Assembly: GCA_020026075.1 (NCBI GenBank)
Contig: JAHHQZ010000002.1
Location: 44,540-108,539, forward strand
Direction of reading: 5' to 3'
From: Actinobacillus sp.
GTDB lineage: Bacteria > Pseudomonadota > Gammaproteobacteria > Enterobacterales > Pasteurellaceae
Length of the DNA: 64,000 bases
Of the stretch, positions 17,839-27,101 are shown one piece after another. Both the position numbers and the translations under genes were made by a program. Under the pieces are notes generated by a model, which was given only the letters and a program-made list of their open reading frames with translations, searched no databases and had not been told where the DNA came from. Every line of letters begins with the position of its first letter. Positions within the stretch are counted from its first letter, which is position 1.

Positions 17839-18675
17839 CTATGCGTATGGAAGCGGGTGAAGTTTGAGCGGTAATTTTGTGCCGTTTAGGTTGGCAAAAA
17901 TGGTGCTTTCTGTTGGAGATTCTTCGTTGAGAACCGCTTGAATCCAAAGTTTGCGGTCGTGGATGATCGCCATTAGCACAGTGCCTGTTGGGCGTTCGCC
18001 GCTGTCTAGTTGTTGCAGTAGTTGAAGACCACTAATTTCTGTGCATTCAGTTTCTGCACAAAAAACAAACATCGCTCGTTTGTTTGCGCCACGATATTTC
18101 GCTCGTGCCACCCCTTCTTGTCCGATGTAGCAACCTTTGGTGAAGGATACGCAGTCGCCGATTTCCTGTAAATTCAAGGCTTGCGGTAAAAATTGATCCT
18201 GCGTTGCCTCCGTAAGTTGTGGAATACCATTTTTTAGCAAGGCAATTTGCCATTCTGTGGCGTTCTCTGTGGCGTCAACGGTTGGGGCATTTTCTTGATT
18301 GAAGAAAAATACACGAATACCGTTTAAGAAATCGAAGGTTGCTGTTGATTGTGCCATTGGCTCGCCATTTAGCGTGCCGAGTAAAACGCCCGTCGCTGGC
18401 GTAAAGGCTACGCTGGAAAAAATGGCATATTTTTGTAAGTGCGCCAGTGTGCTGGCAAGGCTTTCCTGTGGCATTAGGGTAAACAGACTTTCATCGCTCG
18501 CTTTGTATAGCTGAAAAATGGAATGCACTTTGCCTTTGGCATCACAGTTGGCTGCCAATGTGCTAGCGTTAATGGCGAGTTTTTGTACATCACAAGTTAA
18601 TTGCCCTTGCAAAAATTTCACCGCATCACTGCCGTGAATATGCAAGGCTTGATAATTGCTTAGTAAATAATGCAT
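17839..18675 (-). CDS. ygfZ: tRNA-modifying folate-binding protein YgfZ
   Basis: A 278-residue member of the YgfZ/GcvT-like family, which binds folate and supports repair or use of certain Fe-S enzymes such as MiaB. The signature K-G-C-Y-x-G-Q-E is present as FTKGCYIGQEGVARAKYRG. The N terminus (LHIHGSDAVKFLQGQLTCDV) is also typical. Its start is only 3 bases after the yicC stop, so it is co-transcribed with yicC. It is slightly shorter than the E. coli protein. Confidence 0.92.
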   Translation of the reverse strand: MHYLLSNYQALHIHGSDAVKFLQGQLTCDVQKLAINASTLAANCDAKGKVHSIFQLYKASDESLFTLMPQESLASTLAHLQKYAIFSSVAFTPATGVLLGTLNGEPMAQSTATFDFLNGIRVFFFNQENAPTVDATENATEWQIALLKNGIPQLTEATQDQFLPQALNLQEIGDCVSFTKGCYIGQEGVARAKYRGANKRAMFVFCAETECTEISGLQLLQQLDSGERPTGTVLMAIIHDRKLWIQAVLNEESPTESTIFANLNGTKLPLKLHPLPYA

Positions 18676-18678
18676 TTT

Positions 18679-19542
18679 TTACTCCAAATTTTGAATTTGT
18701 TCACGCATTTGCTCGATCAGCACTTTTAACTCCACTGCACTGGCCGTTACGCTGGCGTTAATGGATTTCGATGCCAGTGTGTTTGCCTCACGGTTTAATT
18801 CTTGCATCATAAAATCCAATTTACGCCCCACTGCGCCGCCTTTTTGTAAAATATGGCGGATTTCTTTCACGTGTAACTGTAAACGATCCAGCTCTTCTGC
18901 CACGTCTAAACGCTGGGCAAGCATTACCATTTCTTGCTCAAATCGCTGTGGGTCCGCTTCCAGTTGCGCTTCTTCAAAACGTTGTTGTAAGCGTTGACGC
19001 TGCCAATTTAGCACGTCAGGCATTGCTTTTTGTACGTGCGCAATTTCCATTTCAATGCCTTGCAAACGCTGTTCGATCACGTCGCTTAATTTTTCCCCTT
19101 CACGCGCTCGAGATTGAATAAACGCCGCCAATGTTTCATCAAAGCCCACAAGCAACGCTTGAGCGATAGCGTCTAAATCTTGCTCCGCTGGCGTAACCAC
19201 GCCTGGATAACGCAATACGTCCATTAGCTGAATTTCTCCCCCTGCGACTTTTTGCAGTTCGGTCATTGCATTTAAAATTTGCGTGGCGAGCGGATAATTT
19301 ATATTCAACGCTGCATCGGCTACTGGGGCTAATTCCACACGTAAAAAGCACTCTACTTTACCACGACTTAGGCTATTGCGCAGTTTTTCACGCAAAACGT
19401 TTTCCAACTGGCGAAAGCTTTCAGGCAAACGGAAACTGGTTTCTAAGTAACGCTGATTAACGGAGCGCATTTCCCAAATGGCGGTCCCCCAAACAGCTTT
19501 CATTTCTTCACGAGCAAAGCCCGTCATACTGTATAACATCAT
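18679..19542 (-). CDS. yicC: Endoribonuclease YicC
   Basis: A 287-residue YicC-family protein, related to stress-responsive endoribonucleases that affect small-RNA turnover in E. coli. The start YSMTGFAREE.., the motif WEMRSVNQRYLET, and the C-terminal block RKLDFMMQELNREANTLASKS are near-invariant in the family. Two consecutive ATGs are possible; AAGGA lies four bases before the first and seven before the second, so the true start may be at 19539. It is divergent from rph, the usual neighbour in this group. Confidence 0.94.
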   Translation of the reverse strand: MMLYSMTGFAREEMKAVWGTAIWEMRSVNQRYLETSFRLPESFRQLENVLREKLRNSLSRGKVECFLRVELAPVADAALNINYPLATQILNAMTELQKVAGGEIQLMDVLRYPGVVTPAEQDLDAIAQALLVGFDETLAAFIQSRAREGEKLSDVIEQRLQGIEMEIAHVQKAMPDVLNWQRQRLQQRFEEAQLEADPQRFEQEMVMLAQRLDVAEELDRLQLHVKEIRHILQKGGAVGRKLDFMMQELNREANTLASKSINASVTASAVELKVLIEQMREQIQNLE

Positions 19543-19694
19543 AAAATCCTTGATTAAAAAGCCCTACTACAGGCGGAAATTGAACGGCGCTATTGTACTG
19601 TTAAATTTCTTTTCTGTCAGTTTGCGTGTTAAAATGTCGCACTTTTTTGCCCCCAAAGGTTTTCTTTAAGGGGCGTTCAAATAAGGAATAATTT

Positions 19695-20435
19695 ATGCAA
19701 ACAATGCAAACCTCACGCCCTGAAAATCGCCCTTTTGACGCAATGCGTCCTTTGCAAATCACTCGCCACTACACCAAGCATGCCGAAGGTTCAGTGCTGG
19801 TTGAATTTGGGGCAACCAAAGTGCTTTGTACGGCAACCATTGAAGACAATGTGCCACGCTTTTTAAAAGGGCAAGGCAAAGGCTGGATCACCGCCGAATA
19901 TGGAATGTTGCCACGTTCAACCCATAGCCGTATGCAACGTGAGGCGGCCAAAGGCAAACAAAGCGGTCGCACGATGGAAATTCAACGTTTGATCGCCCGT
20001 GCATTGCGTGCGATGGTGGATTTAACTCAGCTTGGCGAACGCACCATCACCCTCGACTGCGATGTCATTCAAGCAGACGGCGGCACACGCACGGCAGCCA
20101 TTTCAGGCGCAGCGGTCGCATTAAGTGATGCCATTAACGGTTTAGTCGCCAGTGGTGCTTTGGCACAAAGCCCTATTAAAGGCTTGGTTAGCGCCGTTTC
20201 TGTGGGAATTGTGAACGGTCAAGCGGTGTGTGATTTAGAATACATTGAAGACAGTCAAGCAGACACCGATATGAACGTGGTGATGTTTGAAGACGGCAGA
20301 ATGATCGAAGTGCAAGGCACCGCAGAGGCGGAACCCTTTAGCTACGATGAGTTGCTCAACTTGCTTGCACTCGCTCGTGGCGGCTGCACACAAATTTTTC
20401 AAGCTCAACGCAATGCCTTAGCAGATAACGCTTAA
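19695..20435 (+). CDS. rph: Ribonuclease PH
   Basis: A 246-residue phosphate-dependent 3'-5' exoribonuclease that trims tRNA 3' ends. Blocks TKHAEGSVLVEFGATKVLCTA, GWITAEYGMLPRSTH, ARALRAMVDL, DCDVIQADGGTRTAAISGA and EVQGTAEAEPFSYDEL follow the E. coli protein closely through the active site. The start at 19695 follows AAGGAATAATTT. The N terminus is about eight residues longer than E. coli Rph; a later ATG (MRPLQITRHY) is a possible alternative. A repeat with a long T-run ends the gene. Confidence 0.95.
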   Translation: MQTMQTSRPENRPFDAMRPLQITRHYTKHAEGSVLVEFGATKVLCTATIEDNVPRFLKGQGKGWITAEYGMLPRSTHSRMQREAAKGKQSGRTMEIQRLIARALRAMVDLTQLGERTITLDCDVIQADGGTRTAAISGAAVALSDAINGLVASGALAQSPIKGLVSAVSVGIVNGQAVCDLEYIEDSQADTDMNVVMFEDGRMIEVQGTAEAEPFSYDELLNLLALARGGCTQIFQAQRNALADNA

Positions 20436-20446
20436 CACCCCATAAC

Positions 20447-20500
20447 GCAGGCCGGAATTTTCAAAAAAATTTTATTTATTCCAGCCTGCCTTTTTTTTAT
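20447..20500 (+). repeat. Dispersed palindromic repeat acting as rph terminator
   Basis: Arms GCAGGCCGGAAT and ATTCCAGCCTGC are followed by TTTTTTTT, so this copy has the form of a rho-independent terminator. Confidence 0.75.
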
Positions 20501-20524
20501 TTTCTACGCAAAAAAGGATATGAA

Positions 20525-21391
20525 ATGAATTATTTCGGTCGCATTATCGGCGCCATTCTTGGCTATAAATTTGGTGGATTTTTTGGACTGCTCGCAGGTT
20601 TCTTTTTAGGTTATTTGGCGGATAAAAAAATCTATGAACTCGGTCACGTGCGTTCTAGCATTTTTGGTGGTCGCTTAACACGCCAATCCCTTTTTATGCA
20701 AACGACTTTTGCAGTGCTAGGGCATCTGAGCAAAGCCAAAGGCCGTGTAACACGTGAGGACATCGCTCTTGCCAACAATTTGATGAACCAAATGCAGTTG
20801 GATGTGAACGGTCGCAAAGTGGCTCAACAGGCGTTTAATTTTGGTAAAGATAACGAATTTCCGCTACGCACAGCCATTCGTGAATTTGCCAATGCTTGCC
20901 GAGATCGCAGAGATCTGTTGCGAATGTTTTTATCCGTGCAGGTGAAAGCCGCCTTTATTGATGACGTGCTAGACCCACGAGAATTGGAAGTGCTGTACGT
21001 TATCGCCGAAGAATTGGGTGTAAGTCGTGGGCAATTTGATCAAATGATTGCAATGGAAATCGCCGCTCGCCACTTCTCTCGTGGCTTTCAAGGTGGTTTT
21101 GGCGGCTATCACCAACAAGACACGGAAGGCTTTCACGATTATCACCAGCAACGAGCCTACACACAATCAGGCCCAACCCTTGATGATGCTTACAAAGTGC
21201 TTGGCGTGAGCGAAAACGATGACCGCCAAACCGTTAAAAAAGCCTACCGCCGTTTGATTTTGGAAAATCACCCAGACAAACTGGTTTCTAAGGGCTTACC
21301 AAAAGAAATGCTGGAACTGGCCAAAGAAAAAACCCAGCAAATTCAAGCAGCGTACGAGCTTATTTGTAAAGCCAAAGGCTGGCGCCGTTAA
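20525..21391 (+). CDS. djlA: Co-chaperone DjlA
   Basis: A 288-residue inner-membrane DnaJ-like protein that stimulates DnaK. A single N-terminal membrane segment (about residues 5-32, glycine-rich, FGGFFGLLAGFFLGYLAD) is followed by a TerB-like helical domain (about 55-175), a Gly/His/Gln-rich linker, and a C-terminal J domain (about 222-288) with the essential HPD in LENHPDKLVSKG. The domain order and length match DjlA. Its TAA overlaps the ATG of dusC by one base, so the two are coupled. Confidence 0.95.
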   Translation: MNYFGRIIGAILGYKFGGFFGLLAGFFLGYLADKKIYELGHVRSSIFGGRLTRQSLFMQTTFAVLGHLSKAKGRVTREDIALANNLMNQMQLDVNGRKVAQQAFNFGKDNEFPLRTAIREFANACRDRRDLLRMFLSVQVKAAFIDDVLDPRELEVLYVIAEELGVSRGQFDQMIAMEIAARHFSRGFQGGFGGYHQQDTEGFHDYHQQRAYTQSGPTLDDAYKVLGVSENDDRQTVKKAYRRLILENHPDKLVSKGLPKEMLELAKEKTQQIQAAYELICKAKGWRR

Positions 21392-22323
21392 TGCGTGTTA
21401 TTCTCGCCCCAATGCAAGGGGTTTTAGATGCCTTTATGCGAGAAATTTTAACGCAATCAAAGGCTTATGATTTGTGCGTTACCGAATTTGTGCGCGTGGT
21501 AGAAAGCCTCTTGCCCGACAAAACCTACTACCGCCTTTGCCCTGAATTACACCATCAAGGCTACACCAAAAGCGGTACGCCAGTGCGCGTGCAATTACTC
21601 GGTCAGCACCCTGATTGGCTTGCTGAAAATGCCGTGCGAGCCATCAATTTAGGCTCACACGGTATTGATCTCAACTGCGGCTGCCCCTCAAAAACCGTCA
21701 ATGGCAGTCAAGGTGGCGCCTCGTTACTTAAAGATCCTAATCTCATTTACCGTGCCACGCTCGCCCTAAGAAAGGCACTCGGCAAAGAAAACCAGTTAAG
21801 CGTGAAAGTGCGTCTTGGCTGGGATTCCCCTGAGCATGCCTTTGAAATTACTGACGCAGTGGAACAAGGCGGTGCCGATGAAATCGCCATTCATGGTCGC
21901 ACCAAAGCGGACGGCTACAAAGCGGAGGCCATCAACTGGCAAAAAATTGGTGAATGCCGTCAACGGCTCAATATTCCTGTGATTGCCAACGGCGAAATTT
22001 TCACCTTTGCAGACGGCGTGCGTTGCCGTGAAATCACAGGCTGTACGGATTTAATGGTAGCTCGTGGCGCATTGAACGTGCCAAATCTCGCCCAAGTACT
22101 TAAAGAAAATGCCCCCATTTTAGAATGGGAAAAAGTACAGCAGTTACTCATTCAGTACGCACAAGTGGAGAACCGTTACGACACAGGCTTTTACCACGTG
22201 GCTCGTATCAAACAATGGTTACAATATTTGAAAAAAGCCTATCCGCAAGCAGAGGCGTTATTTGACAAAGTCAAACGCTTAAAATCGGCAGATGAATTAC
22301 GCCAAGCCTTAGCGAACTTCTAA
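21391..22323 (+). CDS. dusC: tRNA-dihydrouridine(16) synthase DusC
   Basis: A 310-residue FMN enzyme that reduces U16 of tRNAs. MRVILAPMQGVLDAFMRE is the Dus flavin-binding start, and NCGCPSKTVNGSQGGASLL carries the catalytic Cys. The TEFVRVVESLLPDKTYYRLCPEL segment and the overall length are those of the DusC branch rather than DusA or DusB. It is translated from an ATG overlapping the djlA stop. Confidence 0.93.
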   Translation: MRVILAPMQGVLDAFMREILTQSKAYDLCVTEFVRVVESLLPDKTYYRLCPELHHQGYTKSGTPVRVQLLGQHPDWLAENAVRAINLGSHGIDLNCGCPSKTVNGSQGGASLLKDPNLIYRATLALRKALGKENQLSVKVRLGWDSPEHAFEITDAVEQGGADEIAIHGRTKADGYKAEAINWQKIGECRQRLNIPVIANGEIFTFADGVRCREITGCTDLMVARGALNVPNLAQVLKENAPILEWEKVQQLLIQYAQVENRYDTGFYHVARIKQWLQYLKKAYPQAEALFDKVKRLKSADELRQALANF

Positions 22324-22355
22324 AAAAAGACGTTGATAATCAACGTCTTTTTTAG
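22324..22355. terminator. Bidirectional terminator between dusC and manA
   Basis: AAAAAAGACGTTGA with TCAACGTCTTTTTT forms a stem flanked by A- and T-runs, serving both convergent genes. Confidence 0.9.
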
Positions 22356-22368
22356 TTTCTGTCAAACG

Positions 22369-23571
22369 TTATGGTACGGTCGCCACTACGCCAAAACCTG
22401 TTTTCACACCTTGCACTTGATACGATGTATCCGCACTGATCAACGCCGTTTGCCCTGCTTTTAGGGTTAAACATTCATCGCCACAGGTGAGCTGTAATTC
22501 ACCTTGCATTACAAGCAAAATCTCAATTTGTTCAGCGTAATGTTCAAATTTTTCTAAATTATTCCAGCGTAGCTCAATTAACGCAAAATCAGGCACATCA
22601 ACCGTCAACGGCAAAAAGCCTGTTTGATTTTCCATTGCCTGCCCCACTTTGGGCGTGATCGCTTGGCAGTCGACTATCGCCACAAGCGCAGGAATATTGA
22701 CAAATTTTGGGGTTAAACCGCCACGAATAACGTTGTCCGAGTTCGCCATTAGTTCAATATTTTGCCCACGCAAATAAGCATGCGGAATGCCTGCCCCTTG
22801 AAAAATGCTTTCGCCCTTGTGCAAATGCACCAAATTAAACAGGTAAAAACTCAGCAAGCCAGCGTCTAGCTTATCTTCCGTGATCCCCAAACGTTGCATA
22901 CTAAATAGCACCCAATACGTTGGCTCGTTTTCTTTCAGCAAACCTTGATCAAAATCCGCTTGGGCAGCCTTCACAATCGGCATCAACCAATGGTGCAGTT
23001 GCATTTGATCCGCCTGCATTACGAAAGCATAGAAATCCGCTACGCTGGAATTTTCTAATTTTTTTTGCAAACTTGCCAAAGACGGATATTGTGCCAATAT
23101 CGCCAAAATATCCGATTTTGCTTTAAAACCGTGCAGCAGCCAAAATTCTGACAAGGCGAGCATCATTTCAGGCTTATGGTTGTCGTCTTTGTACGTACGC
23201 ATTGGATCGTTTAACGCAATCCCCTGCTGGTTTTCTCTCGCAAAGCCTTGTTCAGCTTGGATTTTAGTCGGATGTAATTGAATGGAGAGTGGATCTGCCA
23301 CATCCAAAATTTTCAATAAAAACGGCAAGTTATCACCGAACGTGGCACGGCTTTTTTGCCCTAAAATATCAGGATTTTGCTGTAAAAAGCTATCGAGCGG
23401 CTGCCATTGCTCATCAACGAAAACTCGTGATGGCAAGCTGGAATGCGCCCCAAGCCAGTATTCCGCATTCGGTTGCTCTTTCGAGCAATTCAGCAGATCC
23501 CCTAAATAATCACGTCCGCCCCAAACGTAGTGTTGCACATCCCCTTGTAATGGGTAAATTTTTTGTTTCAT
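22369..23571 (-). CDS. manA: Mannose-6-phosphate isomerase, class I
   Basis: A 400-residue zinc cupin enzyme interconverting mannose-6-P and fructose-6-P in the cytoplasm. Zn ligands are visible in PLSIQLHPTK (Gln, His), HKPEMMLAL (Glu) and GAGIPHAYLRG (His). The start QGDVQHYVWGGRDYLGDLL is characteristic. It is encoded downstream of manXYZ and yobD in the same direction, so the mannose-6-P made by the transporter is converted at once to a glycolytic intermediate. Length and motifs appear intact. Confidence 0.95.
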   Translation of the reverse strand: MKQKIYPLQGDVQHYVWGGRDYLGDLLNCSKEQPNAEYWLGAHSSLPSRVFVDEQWQPLDSFLQQNPDILGQKSRATFGDNLPFLLKILDVADPLSIQLHPTKIQAEQGFARENQQGIALNDPMRTYKDDNHKPEMMLALSEFWLLHGFKAKSDILAILAQYPSLASLQKKLENSSVADFYAFVMQADQMQLHHWLMPIVKAAQADFDQGLLKENEPTYWVLFSMQRLGITEDKLDAGLLSFYLFNLVHLHKGESIFQGAGIPHAYLRGQNIELMANSDNVIRGGLTPKFVNIPALVAIVDCQAITPKVGQAMENQTGFLPLTVDVPDFALIELRWNNLEKFEHYAEQIEILLVMQGELQLTCGDECLTLKAGQTALISADTSYQVQGVKTGFGVVATVP

Positions 23572-23599
23572 TTTTCTCTCTTGTATTTTGTCTGGTTTG

Positions 23600-24067
23600 C
23601 TATTGTTGGTTTGGCATTGTTTTGCCGTTGATAAATTGAAAAATTCGCTCTTTGTCCGCAGGGTTAGCCAATACGGCAGTCATTCGTTTACCGTTAGTCA
23701 GATCGATCACAAAAATATTATTTTCCGTTAAATTCAATGCCTTAACTTTTTTATAGTCCACGAAAATATTATCTACAAGCATTCCCGTTTGTTTAAATAG
23801 CAAGCGTGGTGAGCGAAAAAACGCAAAGTACAGGCTTTGCAACACCACAATAGCCAGCATGAATATCGTCATTGGTGCGATTTGTCCTTTGCTTTGGAAA
23901 ATAATCACCATAATTAATGCAATAAAAATGAAGACATCGAGTTTTGCTCGTTTTTTAAGCGGAATTGCTAGTAGTGTATCCCCTTTACTGCGTGGAACGA
24001 TATATTGATCCCACAACATATAGATGAAAAATCCAAGAATACAAAGGATTAAAACAATATTGACCAT
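23600..24067 (-). CDS. yobD: UPF0266 membrane protein YobD
   Basis: A 155-residue membrane protein with three hydrophobic segments in the first 90 residues (MVNIVLILCILGFFIYMLW; FIFIALIMVIIF; IFMLAIVVLQSLYFAFF), then a soluble tail. It matches the UPF0266/DUF986 family, whose E. coli member is encoded directly after manXYZ, the same place as here. The function is unknown; the constant linkage suggests a role with the mannose PTS. It is separated from manZ by about 100 bp containing a repeat. Confidence 0.85.
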   Translation of the reverse strand: MVNIVLILCILGFFIYMLWDQYIVPRSKGDTLLAIPLKKRAKLDVFIFIALIMVIIFQSKGQIAPMTIFMLAIVVLQSLYFAFFRSPRLLFKQTGMLVDNIFVDYKKVKALNLTENNIFVIDLTNGKRMTAVLANPADKERIFQFINGKTMPNQQ

Positions 24068-24096
24068 ACCGATACCATAAAATAAAACAGAAAAAG

Positions 24097-24140
24097 CGAC
24101 GCCAGAATAAACAGAATTGTTTCGTTTATTCCGACCTCGC
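24097..24140. repeat. Dispersed palindromic repeat, degenerate full copy
   Basis: GCGACGCCAGAATAAAC and GTTTATTCCGACCTCGC form imperfect arms, between manZ and yobD. Confidence 0.6.
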
Positions 24141-24164
24141 TTATAAGCGTTTACTAACGATTGA

Positions 24165-25007
24165 CTACGCTAATACGCCTGTTGCTGCACCTAAAATACC
24201 GATAGCAAAAATACCAATGATAATCCAAAGTGCGTTCACACGATTACGTAACAACCACATACAAGCAAAAGTACACAGTAGTGGCAATAAACCTGGCATT
24301 AGGCTGTCTAGGATATTTTGAACGGTAGTCACTTGCGTTGTACCGTCTTGTTTTTCAATCACAGATACCACGAGTGGCACGTTGATAGATGTCCATTTTT
24401 GTACCAATGCCCCCATAATGAACAAGCCGAGAATGGATGCACCTTCGGTTAGTTTTTGTAATAAACCGCCAGACATATCTTGTACTACGTCCAAGCCTTT
24501 TTTATAGCCGTAAACAACACCGTAGTAGCGAGTGGCTAAACGTAACGCATTGAATAATACGAAGAATAACAATGGTCCAAGAATGCTACCCGTGATTGCT
24601 AAGCCCGCACCAAGTGCAGCGAATACTGGACGTGCAGTCCCCCAGAAAATTGGGTCCCCCACGCCAGCTAATGGCCCCATTAAGCCCACTTTAATACCAT
24701 TGATTGCACCATCATCAATTTCTTTACCGTTGGCACGTTCTTCTTCCATCGCAATGGTTACACCAAGAACTGGTGCTGCCATAAATGGCTGAGTATTGAA
24801 AAATTCTAAGTGACGTTTGATGGCATCTTTGCGTTCTTGTGAGTTTGGATCTGGGTACAAGCGTTTAATGACAGGTACCATTGAGAATGCCCAACCCAAT
24901 GCTTGCATACGTTCAAAGTTCCAAGAACCTTGGAAAAGGTTAGAGCGAATTACGACTTTGTTTAAATCGCTTTGAGTTACTTTTTTCATTTCAGTTGTCA
25001 TTGTCAA
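24165..25007 (-). CDS. manZ: PTS mannose-specific EIID component ManZ
   Basis: A 280-residue membrane subunit which with ManY forms the sugar channel. The start KKVTQSDLNKVVIRSNLFQGSWNFERMQALG is the EIID signature, and AMEEERANGKEIDDGAINGIKVGLMGPLAGVGDPIFWGT is the conserved central region. The C-terminal half has several hydrophobic segments. It lies 5 bases downstream of manY, in the order manX-manY-manZ. Confidence 0.96.
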   Translation of the reverse strand: MTMTTEMKKVTQSDLNKVVIRSNLFQGSWNFERMQALGWAFSMVPVIKRLYPDPNSQERKDAIKRHLEFFNTQPFMAAPVLGVTIAMEEERANGKEIDDGAINGIKVGLMGPLAGVGDPIFWGTARPVFAALGAGLAITGSILGPLLFFVLFNALRLATRYYGVVYGYKKGLDVVQDMSGGLLQKLTEGASILGLFIMGALVQKWTSINVPLVVSVIEKQDGTTQVTTVQNILDSLMPGLLPLLCTFACMWLLRNRVNALWIIIGIFAIGILGAATGVLA

Positions 25008-25012
25008 AATCC

Positions 25013-25813
25013 TTAGTCTAAACGGTTGTCAAGGTTATTGCCGTTTGAAACGACTTGTACTACTTGTTGGCTTTTGTTGTATTTAGGGTGAAGTTGGATG
25101 TAAAGCACAGCCATTACGCCACCAAGAACACCTAACGCAACTAAGTTGAAGTTTGTGAAGGCTGCGATAACAAAACCAGTATAGAAGAATGGCATTAAGT
25201 GGCCTGCACGCATCATATTGATAACCATTGCATAACCGACCACGGCGATGATACCACCACCAATTTTAAGACCATTTGTCACTACAGGTGGGATAGCGTG
25301 AAGTAATTCTTGAACGCCTGATGTACCCGCAGTCATTGCTACGATTAACGCAGGAATAGCAATACGCATTGCTTGCAGTAAAAGTGCGGTACAGTGAACC
25401 CAGCTCAACCAAGTTAAGTTACCATCACGGATTGAGCGATCAGCAGCGTGTTGGAAACCAACAGTGATCGCACGCACAACATAAGTTAATACTTGACCAG
25501 CGGCTGCGAGTGGAATCGCAAGAGCGATACCAGTTGAAATGTCTTGTTTACCAACAATAACAAGAATAGTTGAAACCACAGAGGCTAACGCCGCATCTGG
25601 TGCCAGTGCCGCACCGATGTTCATCCAGCCAAGTGCAAGAAGTTCTAATGAGCCACCAACGATGATACCTGTTTTAAGATCCCCTAATACTAAACCGATT
25701 AAGGTACAAGCGATCAATGGGCGATGGAACTGCCATTCATCAAGGATAGATCCCATACCTGCAATACAGGATACGAGGAATACAAGTACAATTTGTAAAG
25801 TTGAAATTTCCAT
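25013..25813 (-). CDS. manY: PTS mannose-specific EIIC component ManY
   Basis: A 266-residue polytopic membrane protein of the mannose-sorbose EIIC family. MGSILDEWQFHRPLIACTLIGLVLGDLKTGIIVGG is the classical family start, with the glycine-rich region SLELLALGWMNIGAALAPDAALASV behind it. It transports mannose and, in this family, glucose, glucosamine and related sugars, together with ManZ. It is the middle gene of the operon, with 14 bases to manX and 5 to manZ. Confidence 0.96.
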   Translation of the reverse strand: MEISTLQIVLVFLVSCIAGMGSILDEWQFHRPLIACTLIGLVLGDLKTGIIVGGSLELLALGWMNIGAALAPDAALASVVSTILVIVGKQDISTGIALAIPLAAAGQVLTYVVRAITVGFQHAADRSIRDGNLTWLSWVHCTALLLQAMRIAIPALIVAMTAGTSGVQELLHAIPPVVTNGLKIGGGIIAVVGYAMVINMMRAGHLMPFFYTGFVIAAFTNFNLVALGVLGGVMAVLYIQLHPKYNKSQQVVQVVSNGNNLDNRLD

Positions 25814-25827
25814 AAACGGTTTCCTTA

Positions 25828-26802
25828 TTAAGCGATTAAATTATTTTTCTTTAATAAATCCATCATATATTGACGGGTATCATTAGAAACTTTACGAACG
25901 TCTAGCTCAACGCCCATTTTGTCGATAGCTTCAAAGGCCGCAATATCTTTATCGTCCACAGCCACCGCACTGGTAATCATTTTCTTACCTTCTTTGTACG
26001 CCATACCACCGATATTGATTGATGGCATTTTTACGCCAGCTTCAAGTAAGGTTAGAACATCTGTTGGGTTCGTGAACAACAACATCATACGTTCATCGGC
26101 GTACTCTGGGTTATTCCAAACACGGATCATTTTCTCAACATCAACCACGTGTGCAGTAACACCTGGAGGTGCTACACTTTTTAGCATTGTGGTACGTACG
26201 GTATCTTTCGCTACGTCATCACTAACCACAACAATGCGTTTAACTTTACTTTCTTTTGTCCAACGTGTTGCCACTTGTCCGTGAATTAAACGGTCATCGA
26301 TACGAGCAAGCCCAACCACAAGGTTACCTTCTTTGTCTGATGCAACCGCTTCTACAGCCACTGGCTGTACTGCTTGTGGTGCTACTGTTTCTTCTTCTGA
26401 TTCTTGGAATTTCAAGGCTCGCACACCAAAGCGACCAGACTCTAAGGCAATTTCTACTAGTTCGGATAGGCTCGGCTCGTCATCACGTCCCATAAAGGTT
26501 TCTACCAGCATAGGGACGTTAACACCAGTAACCACATCCATACTGTCTTTGCCGTCTGCTACACGGTTAGCTGCGTTAAATGGACTGCCACCCCAAGTAT
26601 CCACGAGAAAAAGCACTTCATCACAATGTGATAATGAAGTGCTTAATTGCTCTTCATATTTTTTAATGATGCTTTCCGCATTTTCACCTGGAACAAAGTC
26701 AATGGTAGCAACGTTTTCTTGCTCACCGATCAACATCTCCGTGGTTTTCAGCAACTGATTCGCTGCTTTACCGTGCGTAGCAATTATTATCCCTATCGTC
26801 AT
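25828..26802 (-). CDS. manX: PTS mannose-specific EIIAB component ManX
   Basis: A 324-residue cytoplasmic phosphotransfer protein. The EIIA domain (about 1-135) has the phosphorylatable His10 in IIIATHGKAA. A Pro/Ala/Val/Glu-rich hinge (about 135-160) leads to the EIIB domain, with His174 in RIDDRLIHGQVATRW. The phosphate comes from HPr and goes to the sugar bound by ManYZ. The ATG at 26800-26802 is chosen because GAGGAG precedes it and MTIGIIIATHG is the family N terminus; the open frame extends 22 codons further. A CRP site lies about 140 bp upstream. Confidence 0.95.
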   Translation of the reverse strand: MTIGIIIATHGKAANQLLKTTEMLIGEQENVATIDFVPGENAESIIKKYEEQLSTSLSHCDEVLFLVDTWGGSPFNAANRVADGKDSMDVVTGVNVPMLVETFMGRDDEPSLSELVEIALESGRFGVRALKFQESEEETVAPQAVQPVAVEAVASDKEGNLVVGLARIDDRLIHGQVATRWTKESKVKRIVVVSDDVAKDTVRTTMLKSVAPPGVTAHVVDVEKMIRVWNNPEYADERMMLLFTNPTDVLTLLEAGVKMPSINIGGMAYKEGKKMITSAVAVDDKDIAAFEAIDKMGVELDVRKVSNDTRQYMMDLLKKNNLIA

Positions 26803-26903
26803 AACGACTCCTCTAAAATTAGCTGTAGGTAAAAATAATAAGTCGCCCCTAGCAGCGACTAAGATCATTTTTCGTTCTGCCGAGCATTCTGCAAAACGGC
26901 ACT

Positions 26904-26957
26904 ATTTTACGGAAAATAGTCAAAAATAGTAGTTTTGTTGTGTGATCTAGATCACAC
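26904..26957 (-). promoter_or_regulatory. CRP site and promoter region of manXYZ
   Basis: GTGTGATCTAGATCACAC at 26940-26957 is a perfect 18-bp palindrome that contains the CRP consensus TGTGA-N6-TCACA. On the reverse strand TATTTT (26913-26918) would place the site near -41.5; an alternative -10, TAAAAT at 26904-26909, would place it near -50. Confidence 0.75.
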
Positions 26958-27027
26958 TTTGAGAAAAAAGTTGAACTTTGCCTAGAAAAAATTTTCTAGC
27001 CTATTAAAAAATGTACAAAAAGTTTAT

Positions 27028-27076
27028 AAAAAACGTAGGTCGGAATATTTGCAAAAATTCCGACCTACGTTTTTTT
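27028..27076. repeat. Dispersed palindromic repeat acting as recR terminator
   Basis: The arms are 19 bp and perfect (AAAAAACGTAGGTCGGAAT and its complement) around ATTTGCAAAA. With A- and T-runs at the ends it can terminate either strand; recR ends 26 bases away. Confidence 0.85.
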
Positions 27077-27101
27077 AGAAATTTAGAAAAGTGGCGTCAA
27101 C

